A DNA stretch of 64,000 bases from Clostridiales bacterium (GTDB lineage: Bacteria; Bacillota; Clostridia; Saccharofermentanales; DTU023), in assembly GCA_004556455.1 (NCBI GenBank), contig SFGY01000007.1:124001-188000 (forward strand), in the 5' to 3' direction. The notes beneath the pieces were generated by a model that was not told where the DNA came from, searched no databases, and saw only the letters and a program-made list of their open reading frames with translations. Every line of letters begins with the position of its first letter. The first letter of the stretch is position 1. The position numbers and the translations under genes are program-made. Positions 25,504 to 34,663 of the stretch are shown here, piece by piece.

Positions 25504-27318
25504 TCAGCGTTTCTCCTTTTCATCTCTGGCGCCTAAGAGCGAAGCGTAGCTCTCGCTGAGCTTTTCAAAGCTGGACTGAATGTCCTCGATCAGGCGATCA
25601 GCCAGGTCCATGTGTTCTTCGCTGAGTTCATATTTGAGCCTCACAATGCGGGCCTGCAACTCCTTCATACGCACTTCCGAGTAAGGAATATGCTGTCTCA
25701 GAGCTTCGCGCGCTCCCTCCTCATAGGCGACAATTACCCTCATCAGGGCAAACTGCCGGGGCAGTGAGGCGAAGCGGTCGACATCATTAAAAGCGTTCTG
25801 CTGCAAAAATCCTGTCTTGATGAGGGCGGCGACTTCCAGAGTCAGGCGCTGATCCGCAGGCAGAGCGGCTTCGCCGACGAGCTGGACAATTTCCTTAAGA
25901 CTGTCCTCAGCCTGCAGGATATCGAGCAACTTATCTCTCAATTCCGGGAAACGCGGATTGACGTTCTGACTGTACCAGTTGCGTAAATCGTGAGCATAGG
26001 ACGAATAGCTGTTCATCCAGTAAATCGCGGGAAAATGACGGGCATAAGCGAGCTTGCGGTCCAGGGCATAAAAAGCGCCGACCAGTCGGCGGGTATTTTC
26101 TGTTACCGGCTCGGAGAAGTCACCCCCGGCCGGAGAAACGGCCCCGATGGCTGTGATGGAAGCGACGTCGCCTCCTAAGGTTTTTACCCGACCCACCCGC
26201 TCGTAGAACTCGGCCAGGCGACTGGCCAGGTACGCAGGATAGCCTTCTTCTGCAGGCATCTCTTCGAGACGGCCGGAAATCTCACGCAGGGCTTCGGCCC
26301 AGCGCGAGGTCGAGTCGGCCATGATGGCTACATCATACCCCTGATCCCGGTAATATTCGGCCATGGTAATGCCTGTGTAGATGGAGGCTTCACGCGCGGC
26401 TACCGGCATGTTTGAGGTATTGGCAATGAGAATCGTACGGTCAATCAATTTTCTGCCGCTGCGGGGGTCTTCCAGCTTCTGAAATTCCTCCAGCGCATCG
26501 GTCATCTCATTGCCGCGCTCGCCGCAGCCGATATAGATGATAATGTCGGCGTTCGACCATTTGGCAATCTGGTGCTGGGTCATGGTCTTGCCGGTGCCGA
26601 ACCCCCCTGGAATGGCCGCTGAACCTCCGCGGGCCAGGGGAAAGAAGCTGTCGATCACACGCTGACCCGTGACCAGCGGCTCTTTGACGGAAAGTCGGGA
26701 CTCCACCGGACGGGGGCGACGAATCGGCCAGTACTGGCTCATCGTCAGCGTAAATTCGCGGCCGCTTTCATCTTCGAAGGCGATGACGTCTTCGTTGATC
26801 GTCGCCTGCTCCCTGAGCAGCGCTTTCACGGTTCCGCTCTTCCCCGGTGGCATGAGCAGCTTCAAGTTCACCGCAGCGGTTTCCGCTACGGTGCCCCAAC
26901 ATTCTCCGGACTTGAGCTTATCGCCTGCTTTCACCGTGAACGTCAAAGGCCAGACTTTTTTCTCATCCAGTTTTAAAAGGCCGAGGCCCTCCGGGATAAA
27001 CGCGCCGTTCCGGGCGCGAATCGCCTCAAGCGGACGCTCTATGCCATCGAAAATATGGCCCAGAAGACCGGGGGCCAGACAGAGTTGCAACGGCTGGCCG
27101 CTGTTTTCCACAGGATCGCCGAGGCGCAGCCCTTCAGAGTCCTCATAAATCTGCAGTGTGGCATCGTCCTGATCCAGGGCGATCACCTCGCCGATGAGTT
27201 TTTTCTCTCCGGCGAGAACCATGTCGCGAAGATGAAAGCCCTTGATATTCCGGGCATGGCAGACCGGGCCGTTCACGGAAGAAAGAAAGGCCCCCTGCTT
27301 CTGTTTCACTGTTGACAT
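25504..27318 (-). CDS. ntpA: V-type ATPase catalytic subunit A
   Basis: The 604-residue subunit has Walker A GGFGTGKT near residue 238, the catalytic glutamate segment [35 protein letters not shown] and the subunit A-specific insertion between ~110 and 190. It is close to the usual 590-600 residues. It hydrolyses or makes ATP in the A3B3 head. GGAG precedes ATG 27318, which lies within the last codons of subunit E (13-nt overlap). Confidence 0.95.
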   Translation of the reverse strand: MSTVKQKQGAFLSSVNGPVCHARNIKGFHLRDMVLAGEKKLIGEVIALDQDDATLQIYEDSEGLRLGDPVENSGQPLQLCLAPGLLGHIFDGIERPLEAIRARNGAFIPEGLGLLKLDEKKVWPLTFTVKAGDKLKSGECWGTVAETAAVNLKLLMPPGKSGTVKALLREQATINEDVIAFEDESGREFTLTMSQYWPIRRPRPVESRLSVKEPLVTGQRVIDSFFPLARGGSAAIPGGFGTGKTMTQHQIAKWSNADIIIYIGCGERGNEMTDALEEFQKLEDPRSGRKLIDRTILIANTSNMPVAAREASIYTGITMAEYYRDQGYDVAIMADSTSRWAEALREISGRLEEMPAEEGYPAYLASRLAEFYERVGRVKTLGGDVASITAIGAVSPAGGDFSEPVTENTRRLVGAFYALDRKLAYARHFPAIYWMNSYSSYAHDLRNWYSQNVNPRFPELRDKLLDILQAEDSLKEIVQLVGEAALPADQRLTLEVAALIKTGFLQQNAFNDVDRFASLPRQFALMRVIVAYEEGAREALRQHIPYSEVRMKELQARIVRLKYELSEEHMDLADRLIEDIQSSFEKLSESYASLLGARDEKEKR

Positions 27319-27935
27319 GAGGCGGCTCCTTTCTCCCCCTGATTCAGAAGCTTATCCAGCTCCTTGATCGCTTCGTCTCCCAGGCTCCGCATGAGTTCAT
27401 CTGCACTGTAACTCTCAACGGTGCCATTCTTATAGTAAAAATGCAGACCCTCCAGCTGAGCCTCCTCGCGGAGCGTAAACGGCAGAGGGGCTTCTTCCGG
27501 CAGAGCCAGAATCTCGTGCACGATGGGCATAAGCGGCTCGCGAAGGCCGCGCTCACAGAGCAGCAAATCCACTTCAGAACCACCCAGCAGGGCCTTGCGG
27601 CAGATCAGGGTGAGCCAGTCAGGCTGACGTAAATCAGCGCGCAGTCTCAGTTTCAGACTGTGCTGCAAATCCGCCCAGGCCGCGCCGCGGGTTCGCAGGC
27701 GACGCTGGCGATGGCTTTCACGTTCCATTCTTTCACGTCCCGCCGAAGCCGCTTTTTCCTGAGCTGCGGCACGCTGCTGCAAGGTTTCACGAGCCTCTTC
27801 AATGGCCGTGCTGAGCTCTTTTTTCTGAGCGTCACTGTGGGCGTCAAGTTCGGCTTTTCTGGCATTTTGCTGTTCTCTGAAGCTCTGCTCGATAATGCCT
27901 CGAAAGAGCGTGAGCTTATCACGGATGGTAATCAT
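27306..27935 (-). CDS. ntpE: V-type ATPase subunit E (peripheral stalk)
   Basis: The 209-residue protein has an N-terminal helix of ~85 residues rich in Glu, Arg, Ala and Gln, and a small globular C-terminal half ending ELMRSLGDEAIKELDKLLN. This is the arrangement of the peripheral-stalk subunit E. Sequence similarity is weak, as is usual for this subunit, so the call rests on size, shape and position between F and A. AAAGGA precedes the start. Confidence 0.75.
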   Translation of the reverse strand: MITIRDKLTLFRGIIEQSFREQQNARKAELDAHSDAQKKELSTAIEEARETLQQRAAAQEKAASAGRERMERESHRQRRLRTRGAAWADLQHSLKLRLRADLRQPDWLTLICRKALLGGSEVDLLLCERGLREPLMPIVHEILALPEEAPLPFTLREEAQLEGLHFYYKNGTVESYSADELMRSLGDEAIKELDKLLNQGEKGAASCQQ

Positions 27936-27962
27936 ATTTTTCCTTTCGGCGACCGCTTTCGA

Positions 27963-28247
27963 CTAAGTGATAGCCCTGATGCTTTCCGAGATTTTTCCTC
28001 GATCAGGAAGGGCAAAAACCAGGGGCCTCTCCCAGGCCAAAATCTGCTGGAGATAGGCATTATCGCGTCTGGCAAGCTCTTCCGCAAACTCAGGCCCCAG
28101 TAAAATGAGGGCGCATTCCGGATCATGAAGCAGGGGCCCCAGCAGCACGAGGGCCTCGTCGGCGCTGTTCAGCTGCGGACTGACAATACCCATAAGATGG
28201 GCAGCGCTGCGGCTCTCGCTGTTATAGCAGAGCAGTACGGCTTTCAT
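27963..28247 (-). CDS. ntpG: V-type ATPase subunit F
   Basis: The start is ATG 28247 with AGGAGA upstream; an in-frame TTG two codons earlier is less likely. The 94-residue protein has the small alternating alpha/beta fold of subunit F (ECALILLGPEFAEELARRDN, RPLVFALPDRG). It binds subunit D in the rotor. The call rests on size, the LILLGP segment and operon position. Confidence 0.75.
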   Translation of the reverse strand: MKAVLLCYNSESRSAAHLMGIVSPQLNSADEALVLLGPLLHDPECALILLGPEFAEELARRDNAYLQQILAWERPLVFALPDRGKISESIRAIT

Positions 28248-28266
28248 CGTCAATCTCTCCTGCCTA

Positions 28267-28692
28267 TTAGAGCTGACCCATGATGATGATCGAGATGATC
28301 AGACCGTAGATGGCGATACCTTCGGCAAGGCCTACATAAATCAGGGTTTTGCCGAGCAGCTTGGGATCTTCTGAGATAGCTCCGAGAGCCGAAGAGCCGA
28401 CAGCACCTACGGCATAGCCTGCGCCGATGGTCGCAAGTCCGGTAGAAAGCGCCATGGCGATGTAGCCCAGGCCGGCGTTCGGGTTGACGGCGGCACTTTC
28501 ACCGGCCGCTTTGACGCTGTTCGTAAAGACGAAAAAGGCAAAATAAGCAAGAACCATGGCGGCCGCGCCGAGGTTCAGGGCGAGGGCTTTTCTGCGGCTG
28601 GTGAGGCGCACTTTCTTGTCGGAGCGGAGAAAATGAACGCCGCTGAGAATCGTCGCGATGACAAGGGCGAGGGCAAGAGCAATAACAGACAT
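28267..28692 (-). CDS. ntpK: V-type ATPase membrane rotor subunit K
   Basis: The 141-residue proteolipid has four hydrophobic helices. The third carries GYIAMALSTGLATIGAGYAV, the polar loop reads GAISEDPKLLG, and the fourth carries the ion-binding glutamate in GLAEGIAIYGLIISI. Only the second hairpin has the glutamate, as in other 16-kDa V-type rings. GGAGG precedes the start. Whether the ion is H+ or Na+ cannot be settled here; the second helix lacks the obvious Gln/Thr ligands of Na+-type rings. Confidence 0.9.
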   Translation of the reverse strand: MSVIALALALVIATILSGVHFLRSDKKVRLTSRRKALALNLGAAAMVLAYFAFFVFTNSVKAAGESAAVNPNAGLGYIAMALSTGLATIGAGYAVGAVGSSALGAISEDPKLLGKTLIYVGLAEGIAIYGLIISIIIMGQL

Positions 28693-28695
28693 GGT

Positions 28696-30651
28696 TTAAA
28701 CCTCCTTGAGGCCGGCGGGCTTGAATTCTCTTCCATCGCCGACAAAGTATTTGCTGAAAAGTTCGTAGTACATCAGACGAAGATCCTGAATAAAAACGAT
28801 CAGACCTTCCAGACCAAGAATCAAAAGGTTGCCGAGCACTCCCATGAGGATATTCCCCACGCCGGAATTGAGCATGGAGGCGAGGGTATGAAAAGCCAGA
28901 AAGAGGCCGACATGGTTCAGCGCGAAGGCGCCGACACGAATGAAGGAGAGGCTGTTGGACAAAACATTCAGCAGCATCTCGATCAGGCTGAAGGAATTTT
29001 CCACATAATAATCTGCCGCGCTGTCGTCATAGAGTCTTGAGCTGTGCGTGAGCAGGGCAAAAAGCGGTTCCCGGAAAAAGATGAGCAGGGCGAAAAAGGC
29101 GAGCAGGATAAGGGGCAGCGGCGAGGGCAGAAGCGGCTGGCCCACGAGGCCCGCCACAACCAGCAGAAAGGAGAGGAAAAAGCAAAAGCCGGCAAGCCCC
29201 TCGCGGCCAAGCAGGGCCTCCCTCAGGTCACCAATTTTAACCTTGTTGACGATGCCCATGAGATAAGCCAGTGACAACAGGACGAGGCCGAAGGCGACAG
29301 CGGCCAGGAGGGTGGTGGTGGTGTTTTCAAAGGGCCGATAGAAAATGGGCAGAGGAATGAGCGAAGAGATCAGACCTTCATAGCCGAAAAACGAGTCGTA
29401 GATAAAACCCGTCACCATGGAGGCCAGGCCGATGCGCGACAAGACGCCGCCCATGCCGGGGTGGCGTTTTTTCTGCAGGAGCAGACCTGCAATCAGAAAA
29501 ACCAGCCCCTGGCCAAGATCGCCGAACATGATCCCGAAGAGCAACATATAGGCCAGGCCGAAGAAAGTCGTCGGATCACTCTCGTGATAGGCAGGTGTGC
29601 CGTACATACGCACGAGGCTCTCAAAGGGCCGGATAAAGGCATTGTTTTTCAGCGATGTCGGGGCGAGCTCATAGACACGGGCCTCTTTTGATCCGAGGAT
29701 ATTGAGCAGGCCGTGGTATTTTTCAACCGCCGTGGTAATCGCGGCGATTTCGCTGCGCGGCGTCCACAGGGAGAGATAGGCATAGTGCTCGCTTTCGCCG
29801 AGATAGGGTAGCGCTTTGCGCAGGGCATCTTCGAGCAGAAGGTGGGAATAAACGCGGTCGATCTCACTTTTGCGTGAATTGGCCCAGGCAATACTGGCCT
29901 CTCTCGCTTTCTTCAGCTCCTCATTTTTATTCCTGACGAGGGCTTCCAATTCCGGTCCAAAGTCACAGTCCAGATAACGCTCATCGAGCTTCACCAGCTC
30001 GGTGCGCAGGCTGCGGATCACCCGTTCGCTCTCCAGCTCAATTTCTCTGGGATAAACGAAGAGCAGAAGGCTCCGGTCCTTTTCCTGAATTAACTTGACA
30101 TAAAAGGGCGGCACTTCGCCGGCGTTTTGAGCGAGCCTTTCCAGGGCGCTGTGGTCGACCCAGCCAAGGGTCATCTCCATGTTCTTCATCCTGGCCAGTC
30201 TGCCGACCGGGAAATCCAGACCAGAGGCCGCCAGCTCCTGATAGGGTTTAAGGCTCTCCAGATCTTTTTCCAGCTCATCAATGCGCCGGAAAAGGGCCTC
30301 GGACTCTTCTAGGAGCTGCGGCATCACCTTTGAAGGAAGAAAATAGTCGCGAAAATGGTTCAGTTCATCGAGATTCAGCTCAGCCTTAATCCCTGTTTTC
30401 TCCTCCAGCTCAGCGATGCGCTCTTTATCGGCGTCGATATTTTCCTGTACACGAAAAGCTTTAACGTCGTTAAATTCGCGAATCTTTTCAGCATTTTCGA
30501 CCTTGGCGCTGAGCAGAAAACTGGTCTCGTCAATCATTTTGCGGGCATCCACCCACTCCACGCGGCGCTGCAGGATGAGCTCACTCAAAAGATCGAAAAT
30601 CGATGCTTTGGGCACGATGATATTCATCATCGCCATACGCTCAATGGCCAT
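28696..30651 (-). CDS. ntpI: V-type ATPase membrane subunit I (a-type)
   Basis: The start is ATG 30651 (MAIERMAMMNIIVPKAS) with AGGAG upstream; the frame extends nine codons further without a better signal. The 651-residue protein has a cytosolic N-terminal half with two coiled-coil arms (~70-120, ~230-270) and a C-terminal half of seven to eight helices. FFGLAYMLLFGIMFGDLGQG, LSNSLSFIRVGAFALNHVG and QDLRLMYYELFSKYFVG are the family signatures, and the essential arginine lies in SFIRVGAF. It forms the ion half-channels against ring K. Confidence 0.93.
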   Translation of the reverse strand: MAIERMAMMNIIVPKASIFDLLSELILQRRVEWVDARKMIDETSFLLSAKVENAEKIREFNDVKAFRVQENIDADKERIAELEEKTGIKAELNLDELNHFRDYFLPSKVMPQLLEESEALFRRIDELEKDLESLKPYQELAASGLDFPVGRLARMKNMEMTLGWVDHSALERLAQNAGEVPPFYVKLIQEKDRSLLLFVYPREIELESERVIRSLRTELVKLDERYLDCDFGPELEALVRNKNEELKKAREASIAWANSRKSEIDRVYSHLLLEDALRKALPYLGESEHYAYLSLWTPRSEIAAITTAVEKYHGLLNILGSKEARVYELAPTSLKNNAFIRPFESLVRMYGTPAYHESDPTTFFGLAYMLLFGIMFGDLGQGLVFLIAGLLLQKKRHPGMGGVLSRIGLASMVTGFIYDSFFGYEGLISSLIPLPIFYRPFENTTTTLLAAVAFGLVLLSLAYLMGIVNKVKIGDLREALLGREGLAGFCFFLSFLLVVAGLVGQPLLPSPLPLILLAFFALLIFFREPLFALLTHSSRLYDDSAADYYVENSFSLIEMLLNVLSNSLSFIRVGAFALNHVGLFLAFHTLASMLNSGVGNILMGVLGNLLILGLEGLIVFIQDLRLMYYELFSKYFVGDGREFKPAGLKEV

Positions 30652-31666
30652 CAGCCACACTCCTTTCTTTCTGTTCATGCCGCAAAACAGTTCTCAGCAC
30701 GAGCGCATCCAGATCCAGCGACTCGCTGCTGTTGTCCTTGGCTTCCATAATCGTAAAAATATCCCGGTACTGAAACTCCCAGCTGTGAAGAAATTCCACA
30801 AACGTCGCCAGGCTGTGTTCATCACGGGCCTTCAGCCGATGCAGGTGCTGCAACAGGAAGGACTCGATGCGCAGAACCTGACTATTTAGTTCACCGACAA
30901 AGACCTCGGCATAAGGGCTCGCGGCAATAAAAGCTTCGACTTCCTCTTCGCTCATGTGCGCGAGGGCATTGAGTTCATCCAGGTGAATCATTTTGCCGCC
31001 GGGCAGGGTGGCGTTGAGGATTAACGAGGGCGAAAGCTCATAATAGCGTTTCGCGCGGCGGATAAAGCGGAGGTTCTTCATGTCGACGTCCAGGCCGATG
31101 GGTTCCAACACCGTTTTTCTGTCCCCTCCGGAGAGGCCATCCAGAGACTTTTCCAGTTGTTGATAGTAATTCTGATCGAGCTTCATCTCGAACTCAAATT
31201 CATTGTCCTCCGGGTGGACCATGCTCTCCCTGAGCAAGCGCAGATAATCCTCGCGCCGGCCAGGCAACAGCAGCTGCCCCTCCTGGGTACAAAGCGCAGC
31301 TTCACTTTGATCTTCGATCTCATGTAGCAAGGCTAGAACACCATTGAGCCGGGCGCGTCGCTTGAGATCTTCAACAAGAAAACGATCCCGGATACAGTCG
31401 AAGAACTTCTTATAGGAGAGCGGGTAAAAACGTTCGACCTTTTGGATTTGCCTGGCATAGCGCGCGAGAAGATAGTGTTGCAGCTCGCGCGGTTCAGAGG
31501 CCTCCGCAGGCAGATCTTCAAAGAGCGTCAGGCTGCGGGCCAGCTGCAAAAACTCTGCAAAATCTGCGGCCTGAATCAGGCGCTCAAATTCGTCCTCGCT
31601 CAGAAAATCGCGTTGCATCACCCGGATTTTGGTCACCGGGGCAGCGTGCAAAGCCATTTTATCCAT
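30641..31666 (-). CDS. ntpC: V-type ATPase subunit C (d-type)
   Basis: The 341-residue protein corresponds to the funnel-shaped subunit C/d that docks the central stalk on the membrane ring. Segments FYPLSYKKFFDCIRDRFLVE and EPIGLDVDMKNLRFIRRAKR fit its repeated helical fold, and the size is usual. The start is taken as ATG 31666; a TTG lies two codons upstream. It overlaps the subunit I gene at its 3' end. Confidence 0.8.
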   Translation of the reverse strand: MDKMALHAAPVTKIRVMQRDFLSEDEFERLIQAADFAEFLQLARSLTLFEDLPAEASEPRELQHYLLARYARQIQKVERFYPLSYKKFFDCIRDRFLVEDLKRRARLNGVLALLHEIEDQSEAALCTQEGQLLLPGRREDYLRLLRESMVHPEDNEFEFEMKLDQNYYQQLEKSLDGLSGGDRKTVLEPIGLDVDMKNLRFIRRAKRYYELSPSLILNATLPGGKMIHLDELNALAHMSEEEVEAFIAASPYAEVFVGELNSQVLRIESFLLQHLHRLKARDEHSLATFVEFLHSWEFQYRDIFTIMEAKDNSSESLDLDALVLRTVLRHEQKERSVADGH

Positions 31667-31668
31667 CG

Positions 31669-31995
31669 TCAAGCCTGCTCAATCTGTTCTTTTAAAGAAG
31701 TGCAGAGCCGATCCAGGAGGGCCTCTTTGGCCTCAAGGTAAGCGGCAGGGAGATCCGCCGTGGCCTCAAACTGCAAACCGGAGTCTGCCAGTGGGGTTTC
31801 TTCAAGTCCTTCCGCCGGTGCGGCGGCAAGCTTTTCTGTCAGCTGATCAAGTTCACGCCGCAGAGCGAGGAGCTCCTTCCGACGGCTTTCACTATCGGCT
31901 TCAAATTCAGCCTCAAGCGTCTTTTTCCAGGCGCTTAAGTCGTTGTCGAGGTCCAGAACCTCCTGCATCATTTCCACTTTTTCTGTCCTGTCCAT
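31669..31995 (-). CDS. V-type ATPase peripheral stalk subunit G/H-like
   Basis: The 108-residue, highly charged protein is almost entirely helical (LDNDLSAWKKTLEAEFEADS, RRKELLALRRELDQLTEKLA), as expected of the coiled-coil partner of subunit E. ATG 31995 has AGGTGA upstream. It lies between the acyltransferase and subunit C, where NtpF/AhaH-type subunits often stand. No specific family motif exists, so the call is positional. Confidence 0.6.
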   Translation of the reverse strand: MDRTEKVEMMQEVLDLDNDLSAWKKTLEAEFEADSESRRKELLALRRELDQLTEKLAAAPAEGLEETPLADSGLQFEATADLPAAYLEAKEALLDRLCTSLKEQIEQA

Positions 31996-32009
31996 CGTCC
32001 TGTTCACCT

Positions 32010-34046
32010 TCAATCCGAGTTCTCTGCCGTCCCGCTTTGCGTGGGCTCCGCAAGGCTTGACGGCTGAGTTTTTTCATTGAGGATCTGCAAGATAAGGTCC
32101 AGAATGACTTGATCGTAAACCCAGGCGCCTTCCGGTATGGGATGGGTGGCATCCTGGTAAAAATATTCGGGATGATTTTTGGCCGCCGCATACCAGTCGG
32201 CGATATAAACATTGTCCTCTTTCTGAGCGTAGCTCGCAAGTTTTTCGTTATTCGGCTGTTCCCAGCTTCCCGGAACCACCGTGTTGACGAAGATAAGAGG
32301 ACGGTCACCAGCCAGTGCCTTATAGGCAGGAATATCGTCCGCATTAAGGTCGCCATTGGTCGCCAGGCAGACAACAATGATGTCAGCCGGCACAGCGGAA
32401 TTGAGAATCCCCTCCAGCACGCCCGGCCCCTGGAAGAAGTGCCGCGAGACCACAGCGTCGATGGTGACGTTAGGCACGTAGAGGCGCATGCCATCCATGG
32501 CCATGGCCAGAACAGAATCTCCAATCATCACGAGATTGAGGCTGGCCAGTTTGGCCAGCTCCGAAGCCTTGTAACCGAAAGGATTTTCATCCGAAACAAC
32601 GCCCGGCGCTTCCGTCGTTGGGGTGGCTGTCGTTGCTGCCGTGGTCCGCGCAGGTGTCGCTTTTTCACTGGGTTTCCTGCTCTGTGACGGCTTAGCTGAC
32701 GCTTCGGCAGCCCTGCGCGAGGCCTGGGCCGCCAGACGGCTCTCATTTTCAGAAATTGCCGCTTCGACCGCTTCGCCCTTTAGTTTTGGCGCCTGGGGCT
32801 GGACCGGCGGGGGAAGAATCAACATGACAGTCAAAGCCAGAGCCATAAAAACGGCCAGGGCCGAGCGCATACTTTCGCGAATGCTGCCCTGGCTGCGGAA
32901 AATCCGGTAGCTAAGCTCAGCAAGCAGAGCGAGCAGAGGCAGCTCTACAGCCAGACGCAGACCAAAACTGATCTTGGAAAAGCGCAAGCCCGCATCAAAG
33001 ACAATCATCAGGGCATATTGCCAGAGATAAAGCTCATAGCTGCGGCTGGAAAGCCAGCGGAAAGGGGCGGATTCCATGAAAAAGCGCATCCCCGGAACGG
33101 CCTTCGCTCCTGCCATATATATGTATAAAACAGCCAGCAGACTATAGAGATAAAAGCCCCCGCGGAAGAGAAAGCTCGAGCGCCAGCTAAAGAGAAAATA
33201 CGAGGCGACGAGCAGAAGCAGGCTGAACCAGCCCATCAGAGTACGCAGAGGTAGGGGAAGATGGTGCTGAACTTTGCCCTGAAAGGTTTTTCGCATCTGC
33301 CGTCCGGCCACCCACAGGCTGGCCGCTGCTCCGTTCAGGAATGCGTGGGAGCGGCAGAGTGAACCGTAGTAAACACGAATCGGGTCGACAGCCGGATCGT
33401 AGAGCCTGGACATCAGCAGCGCCGAGGCTGCGCCTAAAAGCAGGAGGAAGAGGGCTGAGACTTCTCGCCCCCACAGTCTCGCCCGGCCGGGCAGATGGTC
33501 GCAAATCCTGGAAAGACCCATATAAAGAAGAGGAAAGAAAAGGTAAAACTGCATCTCCATGGAGAGGGCCCAGAGATGGACGAGAGGGTCAAAATGGCCA
33601 TGGCGGTTGAAATAGGAGTTATCCGCCAGAATCTGCGCGATGTTGTTGCCCCCCAGGAGGGTAGGTGGAGCGCTGTCCTTAAGGAAAGGAGAGATTTCCG
33701 GAATCACAAAGCCGCAGAAAAGAGCCAGCATCATGCAGAGAAAAAGCAAAGGCGGCCAGAGTTTCTTGATTTTTCCCCCGTAATAGCGCATGAGATCGAC
33801 TTCCGGGCGCACCACAAAGCTGCGGGTCGTATAAAAACCGGCCAGTGCAAAAAAGATGACGACGCCCAGAAAACCGGCAGGAACCAGATCCGGCCTGAGA
33901 TGGTAGGCGGAAACACCGAGCAAAGCGAGCACGCGCAGCCCTTCCGAGCCGCTTTGACGTTTCGCCGTTCGCTTCGTCCGCCGCATGGCGTCTTGTGACC
34001 TTATGGCCTGTGAAGTGAAAAATTCCATACTCGTTGATTTTAGCAC
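32010..34046 (-). CDS. Membrane O-acyltransferase with SGNH domain (OafA/OatA type)
   Basis: The 678-residue protein starts at GTG 34046 with GAGGA upstream. Residues ~35-390 are an acyltransferase-3 domain of about ten helices: SGSEGLRVLALLGVSAYHLR with the conserved His, GFLGVVIFFALAGFYTTRS and MEMQFYLFFPLLYMG. A Pro/Thr/Ala-rich linker (~410-490) leads to an extracellular SGNH hydrolase-like domain with NLVMIGDSVLAMAM (the GDS serine) and QDATHPIPEG (the Asp-His pair). OatA-type enzymes move acetyl groups onto peptidoglycan or other wall polymers. Its stop is 12 nt from the first V-ATPase gene, so it probably heads that operon. The acceptor is unknown. Confidence 0.88.
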   Translation of the reverse strand: MLKSTSMEFFTSQAIRSQDAMRRTKRTAKRQSGSEGLRVLALLGVSAYHLRPDLVPAGFLGVVIFFALAGFYTTRSFVVRPEVDLMRYYGGKIKKLWPPLLFLCMMLALFCGFVIPEISPFLKDSAPPTLLGGNNIAQILADNSYFNRHGHFDPLVHLWALSMEMQFYLFFPLLYMGLSRICDHLPGRARLWGREVSALFLLLLGAASALLMSRLYDPAVDPIRVYYGSLCRSHAFLNGAAASLWVAGRQMRKTFQGKVQHHLPLPLRTLMGWFSLLLLVASYFLFSWRSSFLFRGGFYLYSLLAVLYIYMAGAKAVPGMRFFMESAPFRWLSSRSYELYLWQYALMIVFDAGLRFSKISFGLRLAVELPLLALLAELSYRIFRSQGSIRESMRSALAVFMALALTVMLILPPPVQPQAPKLKGEAVEAAISENESRLAAQASRRAAEASAKPSQSRKPSEKATPARTTAATTATPTTEAPGVVSDENPFGYKASELAKLASLNLVMIGDSVLAMAMDGMRLYVPNVTIDAVVSRHFFQGPGVLEGILNSAVPADIIVVCLATNGDLNADDIPAYKALAGDRPLIFVNTVVPGSWEQPNNEKLASYAQKEDNVYIADWYAAAKNHPEYFYQDATHPIPEGAWVYDQVILDLILQILNEKTQPSSLAEPTQSGTAENSD

Positions 34047-34228
34047 AAAGGCGAATCCTCATCGAAGAAAAGCAGTGCTTCTATCGGTATTTTGGGCATT
34101 TCACCACGCCTTAATGAAAAGAAGTTTTTTTCCTTGTCATCCTCACAAAAATCAGCAGAAATAGGGCTCACCTGATTCGATCATTGTCTGGTGAGACCAC
34201 CTTCTGAACTCAGACTTCCTACAGTTTC

Positions 34229-34256
34229 TTGACATTTTTTACAAACTCGCTAAACT
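34229..34256 (+). promoter_or_regulatory. Promoter of the T-box/ABC transporter operon
   Basis: TTGACA (34229-34234), a 16-nt spacer and TAAACT (34251-34256). The T-box leader begins within 15 nt. Confidence 0.65.
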
Positions 34257-34267
34257 GTTAAAAAAAT

Positions 34268-34549
34268 AAACCGATGACGAAGAAGAGTAGCTGGCGGCAA
34301 GCCCGGCGAGCGAGTGGCGGTACGGTGTGAGCGCCATCCGGGAAGCGTCAGTGAATGGGCTTCTGAGGGCAGGGAGAAAGGCTGAATTGCATCAGCCAAG
34401 TAATACCTGACGGTACCCTACCGTAATATTGGGGACCAATATGTTGGTATTGGATTGAGTGTGCGCAAGCAAAATTGGGTGGTACCGCAGAAGTACGGCC
34501 TTTTGGCCTTTGACTTTTGTCCCATGTTCAGGGATGAAAGTCTTTTTTT
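34268..34549 (+). ncRNA. T-box leader, probable tryptophan specificity
   Basis: The leader has the T-box core GGGTGGTACCGC (34478-34489), an antiterminator region ending AAGTACGGCC, and a terminator (GACTTTTGTCCC at 34512-34523, GGGATGAAAGTC at 34531-34542, then seven T). In Stem I the 3' strand reads GTGAATGGGCTTCT; TGG at 34356-34358 sits where the specifier codon should be, which gives tryptophan. The variable base after TGG in the T-box is T, which would prefer discriminator A, or G by wobble. Uncharged tRNA should promote read-through into the transporter genes. Confidence 0.8.
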
Positions 34550-34663
34550 ATTTTCTCCCTCCTCTCATCCATGGCAGCATGGCAGCCGCCGTACCGCCGC
34601 AAAGCAGCGGTACAAGGGGATTTCGCAACAGTCGAAACCCACAGAAAGATTGGAGAAACGATC

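Noticed and set aside
23967..25559. 530-codon plus-strand frame opposite the V-ATPase B gene
   Set aside because: Shadow of ntpB; composition and lack of motifs argue against a real gene.
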